Origin: a virus
Reading direction: 5' to 3' (one strand)
IMG/VR virus record: IMGVR_UViG_3300030105_003529
Coordinates: 1-29,375 of that record
Length of the DNA stretch: 29,375 nucleotides
The position numbers and the translations under genes are program-made. Under the pieces are notes generated by a model. It saw nothing but the letters and a program-made list of their open reading frames with translations. It was not told the origin of the DNA and did no database searches. This document shows positions 23,007-29,330 of the stretch, in pieces (position 1 is the stretch's first letter; every line of letters starts with the position of its first letter).

Positions 23007-23420
23007 ATGAAAAATTCAAAAATAACAGCATTGCAAAGCAATGGAACGTGGGAAACAAAGCGAGGTGATACAATGTACTCTTTCGAGATCCAGTTTGAAG
23101 ATGAGCAAGTTGGACAATGTAATGCCAAGACAGCTGAACCACCATACGCACTTGGTGATACGGTGTTCTATGAGGTAACAAGATCCACAAATTTTGGTGA
23201 TGTATTGAAGGTCACAAAGAATGATCCATCTGCATTCAATGGAACATCAAATGGGGCACCGAAAAACGATGAGGTGAAGAAAAACATTGAAAATTCATGG
23301 GCCATCAAAACAGCTGTGATGATCATTGGAGAATGTAAAGCTGAAACCTATGATGAATATCTGGAACAGATGGCTATCTTGGCACGAATTTTATTACTTG
23401 AACGCGATAATTTAAACTAA
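23007..23420 (+). CDS. OB-fold-like, probable single-stranded DNA-binding protein
   Basis: 137 aa. The N-terminal half has alternating strands with LQSNGTWETKRGDTMYSFEI, GQCNAKTAEPPYALGDTVFYEV and FGDVLKVTK, a pattern seen in OB-fold ssDNA-binding or replication accessory proteins of Bacteroidetes phages. A helical C-terminal part follows. It lies just upstream of the HTH gene and the replication initiator, which supports a replication role. The first 88 residues carry the putative OB fold; sequence identity to SSB was not tested. Confidence 0.55.
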   Translation: MKNSKITALQSNGTWETKRGDTMYSFEIQFEDEQVGQCNAKTAEPPYALGDTVFYEVTRSTNFGDVLKVTKNDPSAFNGTSNGAPKNDEVKKNIENSWAIKTAVMIIGECKAETYDEYLEQMAILARILLLERDNLN

Positions 23421-23644
23421 TGAAAAAGAACACAAACGGATTCAAGTCATATATCGTGAAGATGTATGGATCTCAATCAAACATGGCAAACTCGCTGAAC
23501 GTTTCAACGAACACAGTGAACAACTGGGTGAATAAAAACCCGATGCCAGTGCTGAGGCACTCAGATACTATCCTGAGACAATGTGATACAACAGCTCAGG
23601 AACTTATGTCTGAGGTATTATATCATAAGGATCAGGTAAGTTGA
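23420..23644 (+). CDS. Cro/CI-like helix-turn-helix protein
   Basis: 74 aa. Residues about 18-42 (SQSNMANSLNVSTNTVNNWV) form a helix-turn-helix of the Cro/CI type. It overlaps the OB-fold gene by 1 nt and the initiator gene by TTGA at 23641. It may repress or control its own operon, or act with the initiator at the origin. No dimerisation domain is evident, so a small regulator or accessory DNA-binding protein is the best reading. Confidence 0.6.
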   Translation: MKKNTNGFKSYIVKMYGSQSNMANSLNVSTNTVNNWVNKNPMPVLRHSDTILRQCDTTAQELMSEVLYHKDQVS

Positions 23645-24384
23645 ACAGAGATCTTTGTTTCAGCTCTGAAGCTGCTCAAACGTATGGTGTAGATGAGGCA
23701 GTGATGCTTCACCACCTTGCGTTTTGGGTGTTCAGAAATAAGCTCAATAATGTCAATCTAATTGATGGACATACTTGGACATGGAACAGTGCGAGAGCTT
23801 ACAGTGAGATCTTTCCTTTCTGGTCAAAGGATCAGATCAGAAGAATTTTGATGAGCTTGGAAAAGAAGGGAGCTGTCATATCTGCTATTCACAACAGAGC
23901 TGGATGGGATCGAACAAAGTGGTACACTGTCTCTGAAGTAGTACAGAAATTTTATCAATTTGAGAAAGTACAGAATGCATCTGGTGAAACCACGAAATGC
24001 AAAGTGAAGAAACGCAAAATGGATGTGGCGAAACCACGTCACCAATACCAGATAGAGACAAAAGATAGAGACAAGATAGAAACACAGATAGTATATCCTT
24101 ATGATAGTGATGAGTTTTTAAATCTCTGGAATATGTGGAAAGAAGATCGCAAAAATAGAAAGATCAAAAAGTATACTCAGGTAGGTGAACAAACGGCTCT
24201 CAAAAAATTGCAAGATGAAAGCAATGATGATGAGAGTACAGCAATTAAAATGATACAAAACTCAATAGCAAATGGATATCAAGGGATCTTTCCAATTAAC
24301 AACAAAGGAAAAAACAATACAGCTCCACAAAAATTCGACAAAGACAAGCTGCTTAATCATCTTGAACAAACTCGCAACTCTTAA
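23641..24384 (+). CDS. Winged-helix replication initiator-like protein
   Basis: 247 aa with a TTG start that overlaps the upstream TGA; no other start is available before residue 21. The N-terminal ~105 residues (EAVMLHHLAFWVFRNK, WTWNSARAYSEIFPFWSKDQIRRILMSLEKKG) form a DnaD/RepA-like winged helix typical of phage initiators that bind DNA at the origin. A basic linker of about 45 residues (KCKVKKRKMD, then charged repeats) precedes a C-terminal helical domain (about 155-247) with FLNLWNMWKEDRKNRK, of the kind that recruits helicase loaders. The linker DNA carries repeats that could be the origin. Confidence 0.7.
   Translation: MNRDLCFSSEAAQTYGVDEAVMLHHLAFWVFRNKLNNVNLIDGHTWTWNSARAYSEIFPFWSKDQIRRILMSLEKKGAVISAIHNRAGWDRTKWYTVSEVVQKFYQFEKVQNASGETTKCKVKKRKMDVAKPRHQYQIETKDRDKIETQIVYPYDSDEFLNLWNMWKEDRKNRKIKKYTQVGEQTALKKLQDESNDDESTAIKMIQNSIANGYQGIFPINNKGKNNTAPQKFDKDKLLNHLEQTRNS
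23986..24090 (+). repeat. Iteron-like repeats inside the initiator gene, candidate origin
   Basis: GAAACCACG occurs at 23986-23994 and 24030-24038. GATAGAGACA occurs at 24051-24060 and 24064-24073, with GATAGAAACA at 24075-24084. They lie in the linker between the DNA-binding and C-terminal domains of the initiator, as the lambda origin does in gene O. They could also reflect the repetitive charged linker, so the origin call is tentative. Confidence 0.4.
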
Positions 24385-24868
24385 ACCAGTTGATGCGTGG
24401 CATCAGGGAACGAATGTGAGGACAGCAATGAAATACGATGAGATCACAACTTTTGCGGCCTTATATGCCATTACAAAAGACATGCTGGACTATCTTGAGA
24501 TGAATAAAACTCTCAGAACACAAGACGAGATTCAACATGCTGTTTCAGTTTTATTGAATGAATTTCCAGCGTATAAATTAGAGGAATGGAAAGTGGTGAT
24601 GGACAGATTCAAAGCTGGATATTTCGGCAATATGTTTGAACGTCTCAAACTGCCAGAATTACGAGAGGCATTTTTGAAGTATGAAGATGAAAGATCAATC
24701 ATGATGGAGAACAACTATCAGGAGACAAAGAAAATCGAACCAGAACCACTGTCAGATGATCAGAGAATCATAATGAAGCAGATAGTGAAAGATCTCAAAC
24801 TTCCAGAACCAGATACAAATCACAAAGGGAGATGGGATCACATACATCATCCACATACAACAGAATGA
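24362..24868 (+). CDS. Helicase-loader-like or replication accessory protein
   Basis: 168 aa if TTG 24362 is used; GTG 24416 and ATG 24428 are shorter alternatives and the upstream reading from 24272 runs 113 nt into the initiator gene. The protein is helical; the central DEIQHAVSVLLNEFPAYKLEEW and VVMDRFKAGYFGNMFERL resemble an accessory domain found in proteins next to initiators of Bacteroidetes phages. No Walker motif is present, so it is not an ATPase loader of the DnaC type. Function by position: replication accessory. Confidence 0.5.
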   Translation: MNKLATLKPVDAWHQGTNVRTAMKYDEITTFAALYAITKDMLDYLEMNKTLRTQDEIQHAVSVLLNEFPAYKLEEWKVVMDRFKAGYFGNMFERLKLPELREAFLKYEDERSIMMENNYQETKKIEPEPLSDDQRIIMKQIVKDLKLPEPDTNHKGRWDHIHHPHTTE

Positions 24869-24872
24869 AATC

Positions 24873-25040
24873 ATGACAAACAATGAACTACATGAGTGGG
24901 CAAGGATTAATCTATTGCCACAAGAAGATGAAGCAACTCGTTTAAGATTCGCCGAAGGAAATGAATCTTATGATGAGGATTATATTTTAGAAATGTATAA
25001 TTTTAACAAAACAAACAAGAATGATATGTCCAATATGTAA
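24873..25040 (+). CDS. Small acidic protein of unknown function
   Basis: 55 aa starting 4 nt after the previous stop. Acidic and Asn-rich (EDEATRLRFAEGNESYDEDY). The end overlaps the next small gene by 20 nt. No motif recognised; it is supported by its coding-like composition and tight spacing. Confidence 0.45.
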   Translation: MTNNELHEWARINLLPQEDEATRLRFAEGNESYDEDYILEMYNFNKTNKNDMSNM

Positions 25041-25176
25041 AACAAATTTGTGCTGGGGTGGAGATGACTCATATGAAGATTATGAAATGGAAGGCGATGG
25101 AATTGTCTCAAATTCAAGCTGTGTCAATGATCAGTGTGATGTTGATATCGTTCTCATATACTCAAAATTCAAATGA
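25021..25176 (+). CDS. 51-aa Cys-rich, zinc-finger-like protein
   Basis: The product begins MICPICKTNLCWGGDD and has a later C-x4-C pair (SSCVNDQCDV), suggesting a CxxC...C/C zinc-binding site. An acidic region (DDSYEDYEMEGDG) lies between. It overlaps the next gene (ATGATG at 25173). Many phages carry such small zinc proteins of unknown role. Confidence 0.55.
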   Translation: MICPICKTNLCWGGDDSYEDYEMEGDGIVSNSSCVNDQCDVDIVLIYSKFK

Positions 25177-25646
25177 TGGAACTCAAATTACTAAGATTCA
25201 ATAACAGCTCAGATTCAACGAATGGGATTCTGTTTGACATAACAAATGAACCGAAATTTCTGTGCTACACTCTGGAAGATGAACCCAGAAAAGTAAAAGT
25301 AAATGGAGAGACTTGCATTCCAGTTGGGATCTACGATCTGGGATTCCGAAAGGTTGGAAGATTAAATGACAAATATGCTTTTAGATTTCCAGAGCTACAT
25401 GTGGGAATGATTGAGATTCAAGATGTGCCAAATTTCAAATATATTTTAATACATTGTGGCAATACAGATGAAGACACGTCTGGATGTTTACTGCTTGGAG
25501 ACACGCAAGAGAATAACAACATCAGAGAAAATGGATTTGTTGGAAAAAGCACTCAGGCTTATTTCAGGATATACAAATACATATCTGATGCTCTTTCAGC
25601 TGGAGAAGAATGTACAATTATGATCACAGATTTCATATACAAATGA
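25173..25646 (+). CDS. DUF5675-type protein, possible peptidoglycan-active enzyme
   Basis: 157 aa. The pattern CIPVGIYDL, then HVGMIEIQDVPNFKYILIHCGNT and TSGCLLLGD, is the DUF5675 signature. The H94-C95...G104-C105 arrangement recalls the L,D-transpeptidase-like (YkuD) active site, where a His and a Cys catalyse attack on peptidoglycan peptides, and a lysis or wall-modifying role has been suggested for such proteins. The gene sits between replication genes and ninG rather than with the holin-like genes, which leaves its job open. Start at ATG 25173 or 25176. Confidence 0.7.
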   Translation: MMELKLLRFNNSSDSTNGILFDITNEPKFLCYTLEDEPRKVKVNGETCIPVGIYDLGFRKVGRLNDKYAFRFPELHVGMIEIQDVPNFKYILIHCGNTDEDTSGCLLLGDTQENNNIRENGFVGKSTQAYFRIYKYISDALSAGEECTIMITDFIYK

Positions 25647-26056
25647 GCGAGAGAAGCAAAGCCAAAAAAGCATGTGATAAAGCATTCAGCAGATTTGTGA
25701 GATTGTCATGTGCAGATGAATTTGGAATGATTAATTGTTTCACTTGTGACAAGCGCAAGATGTGGAACGAAGTTGATTGCGGTCACTTTCAAACGAGAGC
25801 AAAACATTCTGTGAGATGGTTGTATGAACCTGAGAACGGATTGATCAATGCATCTGCCCAGTGTAAACAATGCAACATGAGTAATGGAGGCCATTCGTAT
25901 CAGTTCGGAAAGAAGATGGATGAGGTCTATGGGTCAAATAAAGCCGATACAGTCGTTCAAATGTCCAATGTGATACACAAGTACACAATTCAAGAGATAC
26001 GCGATCTAACGAGCTCATTTGAAGCGAGAGCAAAATCAATGCTTGAAAAGTATTAG
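25643..26056 (+). CDS. NinG/Rap-like recombination protein
   Basis: 137 aa from ATG 25643, the start overlapping the previous stop (an upstream ATG at 25610 lies inside the preceding gene). The family marks are KAKKACDKAFSRFVR at the start, CFTCDK, DCGHFQTRAKH, NINAS-type INASAQCKQCN and SNGGHSYQFG. Zinc-binding CxxC pairs flank a His-containing HNH-like core, as in lambda NinG, a Holliday-junction endonuclease that aids recombination-dependent replication and late concatemer processing. A single-copy gene in the replication region fits that role. Confidence 0.75.
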   Translation: MSERSKAKKACDKAFSRFVRLSCADEFGMINCFTCDKRKMWNEVDCGHFQTRAKHSVRWLYEPENGLINASAQCKQCNMSNGGHSYQFGKKMDEVYGSNKADTVVQMSNVIHKYTIQEIRDLTSSFEARAKSMLEKY

Positions 26057-26070
26057 GAAACAAAACTTAT

Positions 26071-26610
26071 GTGCTTATATTTGAAGTTGTGGTAAAAGAC
26101 TACATTTCAAAGAATTATGATGCCATCAAAAAAATGGCGTGTACTATTGCGAAACAGAGTGTGATTGACTGTGAAGAACTCTGTCATATTGTTGTTTTGA
26201 GTATCTTGGAAAGTGATCAGAGCAAGATTGAGGAATTAATCAAAAAAAAACAGCTCAGATATTGGATGGCAAGGATGATGATGAATCAATACAACTCCAG
26301 TACGTCACCTTTTCACTACACTTACAGAAAACCAGCTGAGAGGCATAGACTTGCAAAGGATGATATTCTTCTGTGGTTTGATTCTGACATGGAAAAGAAG
26401 ATCCAAGATGAAGAAAAGATTGATTTCATCAACTCAACTCTTTCAGATCTCCCATATTTTGACAAGACAGTGACAGAAATATACTATGAGCACAATCACT
26501 CACTGAGAACGATGGCACAAGATACTGGAATCAGTCGCACAACATTATTCAAAGCAATAAAACGCACAAAAAATGAGCTCAAAAAACAAGCCAAGCAAAG
26601 GACTTGGTGA
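26071..26610 (+). CDS. RNA polymerase sigma-70-like factor
   Basis: 179 aa reading from GTG 26071, or about 173 from GTG 26089. Helical segments around residues 15-60 and 70-110 (YWMARMMMNQYNSS) fit the shortened sigma region 2, and the C-terminal SLRTMAQDTGISRTTLFKAIKRTKNELKK is a helix-turn-helix like sigma region 4. Small phage sigma-like genes of this type are common in Bacteroidetes phages. It is the first gene of the block leading to the 7-deazaguanine cassette and terminase, so it may direct late transcription, perhaps from the TAnnTTT elements. Start uncertain because a TATATTTG element lies at 26076. Confidence 0.55.
   Translation: MLIFEVVVKDYISKNYDAIKKMACTIAKQSVIDCEELCHIVVLSILESDQSKIEELIKKKQLRYWMARMMMNQYNSSTSPFHYTYRKPAERHRLAKDDILLWFDSDMEKKIQDEEKIDFINSTLSDLPYFDKTVTEIYYEHNHSLRTMAQDTGISRTTLFKAIKRTKNELKKQAKQRTW
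26076..26083 (+). promoter_or_regulatory. -7 element TATATTTG overlapping the sigma gene start
   Basis: A perfect TAnnTTTG lies 5 nt after GTG 26071 begins and ends 5 nt before an in-frame GTG at 26089. If it is a promoter, the transcript for the sigma-cassette-terminase block begins almost exactly at GTG 26089, which would then be the true start. No TTG is found 19 nt upstream. Confidence 0.4.
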
Positions 26611-26941
26611 CACGATTGAAAAGGTCACAGAATTTCTTGGCCTGAAGTCAGCAGTGGAATCAGTATTTGGAGAAGATTGTGGATGTGATGAGAGAAAAGA
26701 GAAATTAAACAAACTCTTTCCATATGGAGCACATATGAGTGTGGAAGATCGTGAGCTTTATTCCAAACATTTAACCACATGGAAGCGAGGTGGAAAAGTT
26801 ACAGCCACAGAACAACGTCTGGCAATAGACATCTGGATCAGAAGCACAAACAAGAAAAGAAAATTTTCAAATTGTAGCTCATGTGTGAAATCATTTATGG
26901 AACAAATTGAAAAACTTTATGAAAACAGCTGTGAAAATTGA
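26573..26941 (+). CDS. Conserved-type small Cys-containing protein of unknown function
   Basis: 122 aa, basic. It has GLGDTIEKVTEFLGL near the start, the FGEDCGCDERKEKLNKLFPYG motif (about 32-52) that recurs in small proteins of Bacteroidetes phages, and a C-terminal NCSSCVKS pair. The DCGCDER plus CSSC cysteines could bind a metal or cluster. It overlaps the sigma gene by 38 nt and the ParB-like gene by 23 nt, so it may belong to the modification cassette. Function unknown; guilt by association only. Confidence 0.55.
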   Translation: MSSKNKPSKGLGDTIEKVTEFLGLKSAVESVFGEDCGCDERKEKLNKLFPYGAHMSVEDRELYSKHLTTWKRGGKVTATEQRLAIDIWIRSTNKKRKFSNCSSCVKSFMEQIEKLYENSCEN

Positions 26942-27470
26942 AACGATAAAAATATCAGAGATTGTACCAAATGAAAACAATCCAAGAATCATCAAAGAAG
27001 ATAAGTTTGAAAGACTTGTTGAAAGCATCAAGAACTTTCCAGAGATGCTTCATGTTCGTCCTCTTGTTATAGATGAAAACAATGTTGTTCTGGGTGGAAA
27101 CATGAGATTGAAAGCATGTATTGAAGCTGGATTGAAAGATCTGCCAGTGATTAGATGTACAAACTGGAACGAGGAAAGAAAGACAGAGTTTATCATCAAA
27201 GACAATGTAGGATTTGGAGAATGGGATTGGAATATATTGGCAAATGAGTGGGACGTACATCCACTTGTGGACTGGGGACTGGATGTCTGGCAACCTGAAA
27301 ATGAAATTGATCTTGATGATTTCTTTTCAGATCCAGAACAAACAGATGATGCAGAAACATATAAGATTCAATTGCAATATGATCAAAAAAAATATGAAAT
27401 AATACGCAACAAATTGGATCAAATAGATGGCAGTGATGAGGATGTCATATATGAGTTGTTGATGAAATGA
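26919..27470 (+). CDS. Stand-alone ParB-like DNA-binding/nuclease-fold protein
   Basis: 183 aa from ATG 26919 (a TTG 12 nt upstream is less likely). The ParB-like fold shows ISEIVPNENNPR, KFERLVESIKNFP, RPLVIDENNVVLGGNMRLKA (in part: VLGGNMRLKACIEAG) and LPVIRCTNW in order within about 95 residues, where GGNMR is the family's CTP/nucleotide-site motif. It continues with EFIIKDNVGFGEWDWNILANEW, a stretch usually seen between a ParB domain and a DNA methyltransferase. Here no methyltransferase follows; instead its stop overlaps the start of dpdA (ATGA at 27467). It may guide the transglycosylase to DNA. A regulatory or nuclease role cannot be excluded. Confidence 0.8.
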   Translation: MKTAVKIETIKISEIVPNENNPRIIKEDKFERLVESIKNFPEMLHVRPLVIDENNVVLGGNMRLKACIEAGLKDLPVIRCTNWNEERKTEFIIKDNVGFGEWDWNILANEWDVHPLVDWGLDVWQPENEIDLDDFFSDPEQTDDAETYKIQLQYDQKKYEIIRNKLDQIDGSDEDVIYELLMK

Positions 27471-28273
27471 ATGTTCATCTTGCTGGAATTTATTCTCGTC
27501 CTCATCTATTAAAAGAACATATGAAATTATACATTGCTGGAAGTAATGATGGGCACAAGTGGTCAGGTGATCACAATGAAACAATTGAAAAGAACAAACC
27601 TTATATTCTTGAATCGTTTTATTATTTGAGAGAACAAACAGAGTACATGAAAAAGATGTTTACTCACTTCACAGATTTCTTACTTGATAGTGGAGCGTTT
27701 ACATTTCTGAACGGAAATACAGAAAAATGCAACTGGGATGAATACACTGAGAAATATGCCAAGTTCATAAACACATACAATGTTAATCTGTTTTTTGAAT
27801 TGGATATTGATCCAATAGTAGGATTGAAAGAAGTAGAAAGATTGAGAGAAAAACTTGAAAAATTAACAAACAAAAAATGTATTCCAGTATGGCACAGATC
27901 CAGAGGACTTGAATACTGGCATCAAATGACAAAAAAATACAATTATGTTGCAATTGGAGGGATTGTGACAAAAGAGATTAAAAGAAAGGAACATGGTATT
28001 TTCACACAACTGTTAAAAATAGCATACAATAACAAATGCAAAGTGCATGGCCTTGGATATACAAATATGAGTGGCATGAAAAAGTATAAATTTTATTCCG
28101 TTGATTCAACTTCATGGCTGTATGGAAATCGTGGTGGATACCTTTATCAATTTGATGGTGTAAACATGAACCAGATAAAACCAGAAAATAAAAGATTGAA
28201 AGGCAGAGAGGCAGCAAAACATAATTTCAATGAATGGATCAAGTACCAAAAATACGCAGAAACAAACCTATGA
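27467..28273 (+). CDS. dpdA: DpdA-like DNA guanine transglycosylase
   Basis: 268 aa. TIM-barrel tRNA-guanine transglycosylase relatives of this type replace guanine in DNA by a 7-deazaguanine. Expected features are visible: FLLDSGAF (71-78; Asp74 corresponds to the substrate-binding Asp of the DSGGFQ loop), FFELDIDP (109-116), IPVWHRSRG (139-147), VAIGGIV (161-167), HGLGYTN (194-200) and YSVDSTSWL (210-218; Asp213 is the probable nucleophile). The zinc cluster CxCxxC...H of tRNA enzymes is not present. The length is short compared with cellular TGTs of about 370-400 aa. The neighbours make preQ0, which would be its substrate. DNA rather than tRNA is inferred from the phage context and dpd families. 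Confidence 0.75.
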   Translation: MNVHLAGIYSRPHLLKEHMKLYIAGSNDGHKWSGDHNETIEKNKPYILESFYYLREQTEYMKKMFTHFTDFLLDSGAFTFLNGNTEKCNWDEYTEKYAKFINTYNVNLFFELDIDPIVGLKEVERLREKLEKLTNKKCIPVWHRSRGLEYWHQMTKKYNYVAIGGIVTKEIKRKEHGIFTQLLKIAYNNKCKVHGLGYTNMSGMKKYKFYSVDSTSWLYGNRGGYLYQFDGVNMNQIKPENKRLKGREAAKHNFNEWIKYQKYAETNL

Positions 28274-28935
28274 AAAAAGCAATTATTCTACTGAGTGGTG
28301 GACAAGATTCAACCACATGTTTATACTGGGCGTTGAAAAAATTTGATGAAGTGATAGCAGTCGGATTCGATTATGGACAACAACACAAACAAGAATTAAA
28401 ACAAGCACAGAAGATTGCAGATGCGGTTAATGTAAAGTATCATATTTTTAATGTTGAGGGATTAGTTGGAAAAAGTAGTTTGACAGAACACACAGATCAC
28501 AATGAACCCAGCAAATTAAATAAAGATTTGCCATCATCATTCACTGCTGGAAGAAATATATTATTCATATCAATCGCATCTGCATTTGGAACTGATCATG
28601 GAGTGACTGATCTGATCACTGGTGTATGTCAAACAGATTTTTCAGGTTATCCAGATTGCAGAAGATCAACAATGGATGCTTTGCAATTGACATTATCTTT
28701 AGGATTAGGAGCTGGTGATATACGGATCCACACTCCATTAATGTATCTAACAAAAGCAGAGACATGGAAAATGGCAGCAAATCTTGATTGTGTAGATGTC
28801 ATCATCAATGACACTCTGACTGACTATAACGGCAATTTAAAGAAGAATGAATGGGGAATGGGTGTAATAGACAACCCAGCAACAGAACTTCGTGTAAATG
28901 GCTTCTATGAAGCTAAAAAGAACAACTGGATTTGA
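28270..28935 (+). CDS. queC: 7-cyano-7-deazaguanine synthase QueC, zinc cysteines lost
   Basis: 221 aa from ATG 28270, overlapping the dpdA stop by ATGA. It turns 7-carboxy-7-deazaguanine into preQ0 with ATP and ammonia. The PP-loop SGGQDS is at 9-14, GFDYGQQHKQEL at 32-43, PSSFTAGRN at 88-96, and GVCQTDFSGYPDCR at 118-131. QueC proteins normally carry four zinc-binding cysteines near the C-terminus in the order YNG...C..C; here the corresponding stretch DTLTDYNGN...WGMGVIDNPATELRVNGF (181-212) keeps the framework but has no cysteine. Fold and active site appear intact, so a metal-free variant is likely. The stop overlaps queD by TTGA. Confidence 0.9.
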   Translation: MKKAIILLSGGQDSTTCLYWALKKFDEVIAVGFDYGQQHKQELKQAQKIADAVNVKYHIFNVEGLVGKSSLTEHTDHNEPSKLNKDLPSSFTAGRNILFISIASAFGTDHGVTDLITGVCQTDFSGYPDCRRSTMDALQLTLSLGLGAGDIRIHTPLMYLTKAETWKMAANLDCVDVIINDTLTDYNGNLKKNEWGMGVIDNPATELRVNGFYEAKKNNWI

Positions 28936-29330
28936 AGATCATAAAAAAATATCATTTCTACGCAGCTCACAGAAACAAATGTGCTGGAGAAAAGTGTGGA
29001 AGATTACATGGTCACACATATCATGTGAAAGTTCATCTGGAGTTTCCAAAGTGGAAGAAAGATGTCTCAATTTTATTTCAAGAAATTGACAAGAAATGTG
29101 AGAATGTTCTGAAATTATATGATCACTTCTTATTGCTTTATATTAGCGATCCATTGGCAAGTGTTTTGTATGATGCAGATGAACCATTCCATCCACTTCC
29201 ATTTGAGACATCAGCAGAGAACATGGCAAAACATCTATATCATCAAATCGAAGAAACTGGATTGCCAATTTCAAGACTTGAATTAGCAGAAACAGAATCC
29301 TCAAACATTATCTATGAACCTACCAATTAG
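28932..29330 (+). CDS. queD: 6-carboxytetrahydropterin synthase QueD
   Basis: 132 aa with a TTG start (overlapping the queC stop); no other start is available before the first motif. QueD converts 7,8-dihydroneopterin triphosphate to 6-carboxy-tetrahydropterin. Zinc ligands and active site are visible: H13 in FYAAHR, CGRLHGHTY (22-30; catalytic Cys22 and zinc His26/His28), the Asp-His pair LYDHFL (62-67), ETSAEN (92-97) and LAETES (118-123). The loop between DH and ETSAEN is longer than in the E. coli enzyme. It overlaps queE by 17 nt (ATG at 29314). Confidence 0.93.
   Translation: MKIIKKYHFYAAHRNKCAGEKCGRLHGHTYHVKVHLEFPKWKKDVSILFQEIDKKCENVLKLYDHFLLLYISDPLASVLYDADEPFHPLPFETSAENMAKHLYHQIEETGLPISRLELAETESSNIIYEPTN

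Noticed and set aside
23420-23644. HTH gene as a lysogeny repressor
   Set aside because: It is small, lacks an oligomerisation or cleavage domain, is in the replication operon on the same strand, and no integrase is present.
27467-28273. DpdA-like gene as an ordinary tRNA-guanine transglycosylase
   Set aside because: It lacks the zinc cluster and length of tRNA enzymes and is grouped with phage preQ0 genes and a ParB-like gene; tRNA activity is still possible but less likely.
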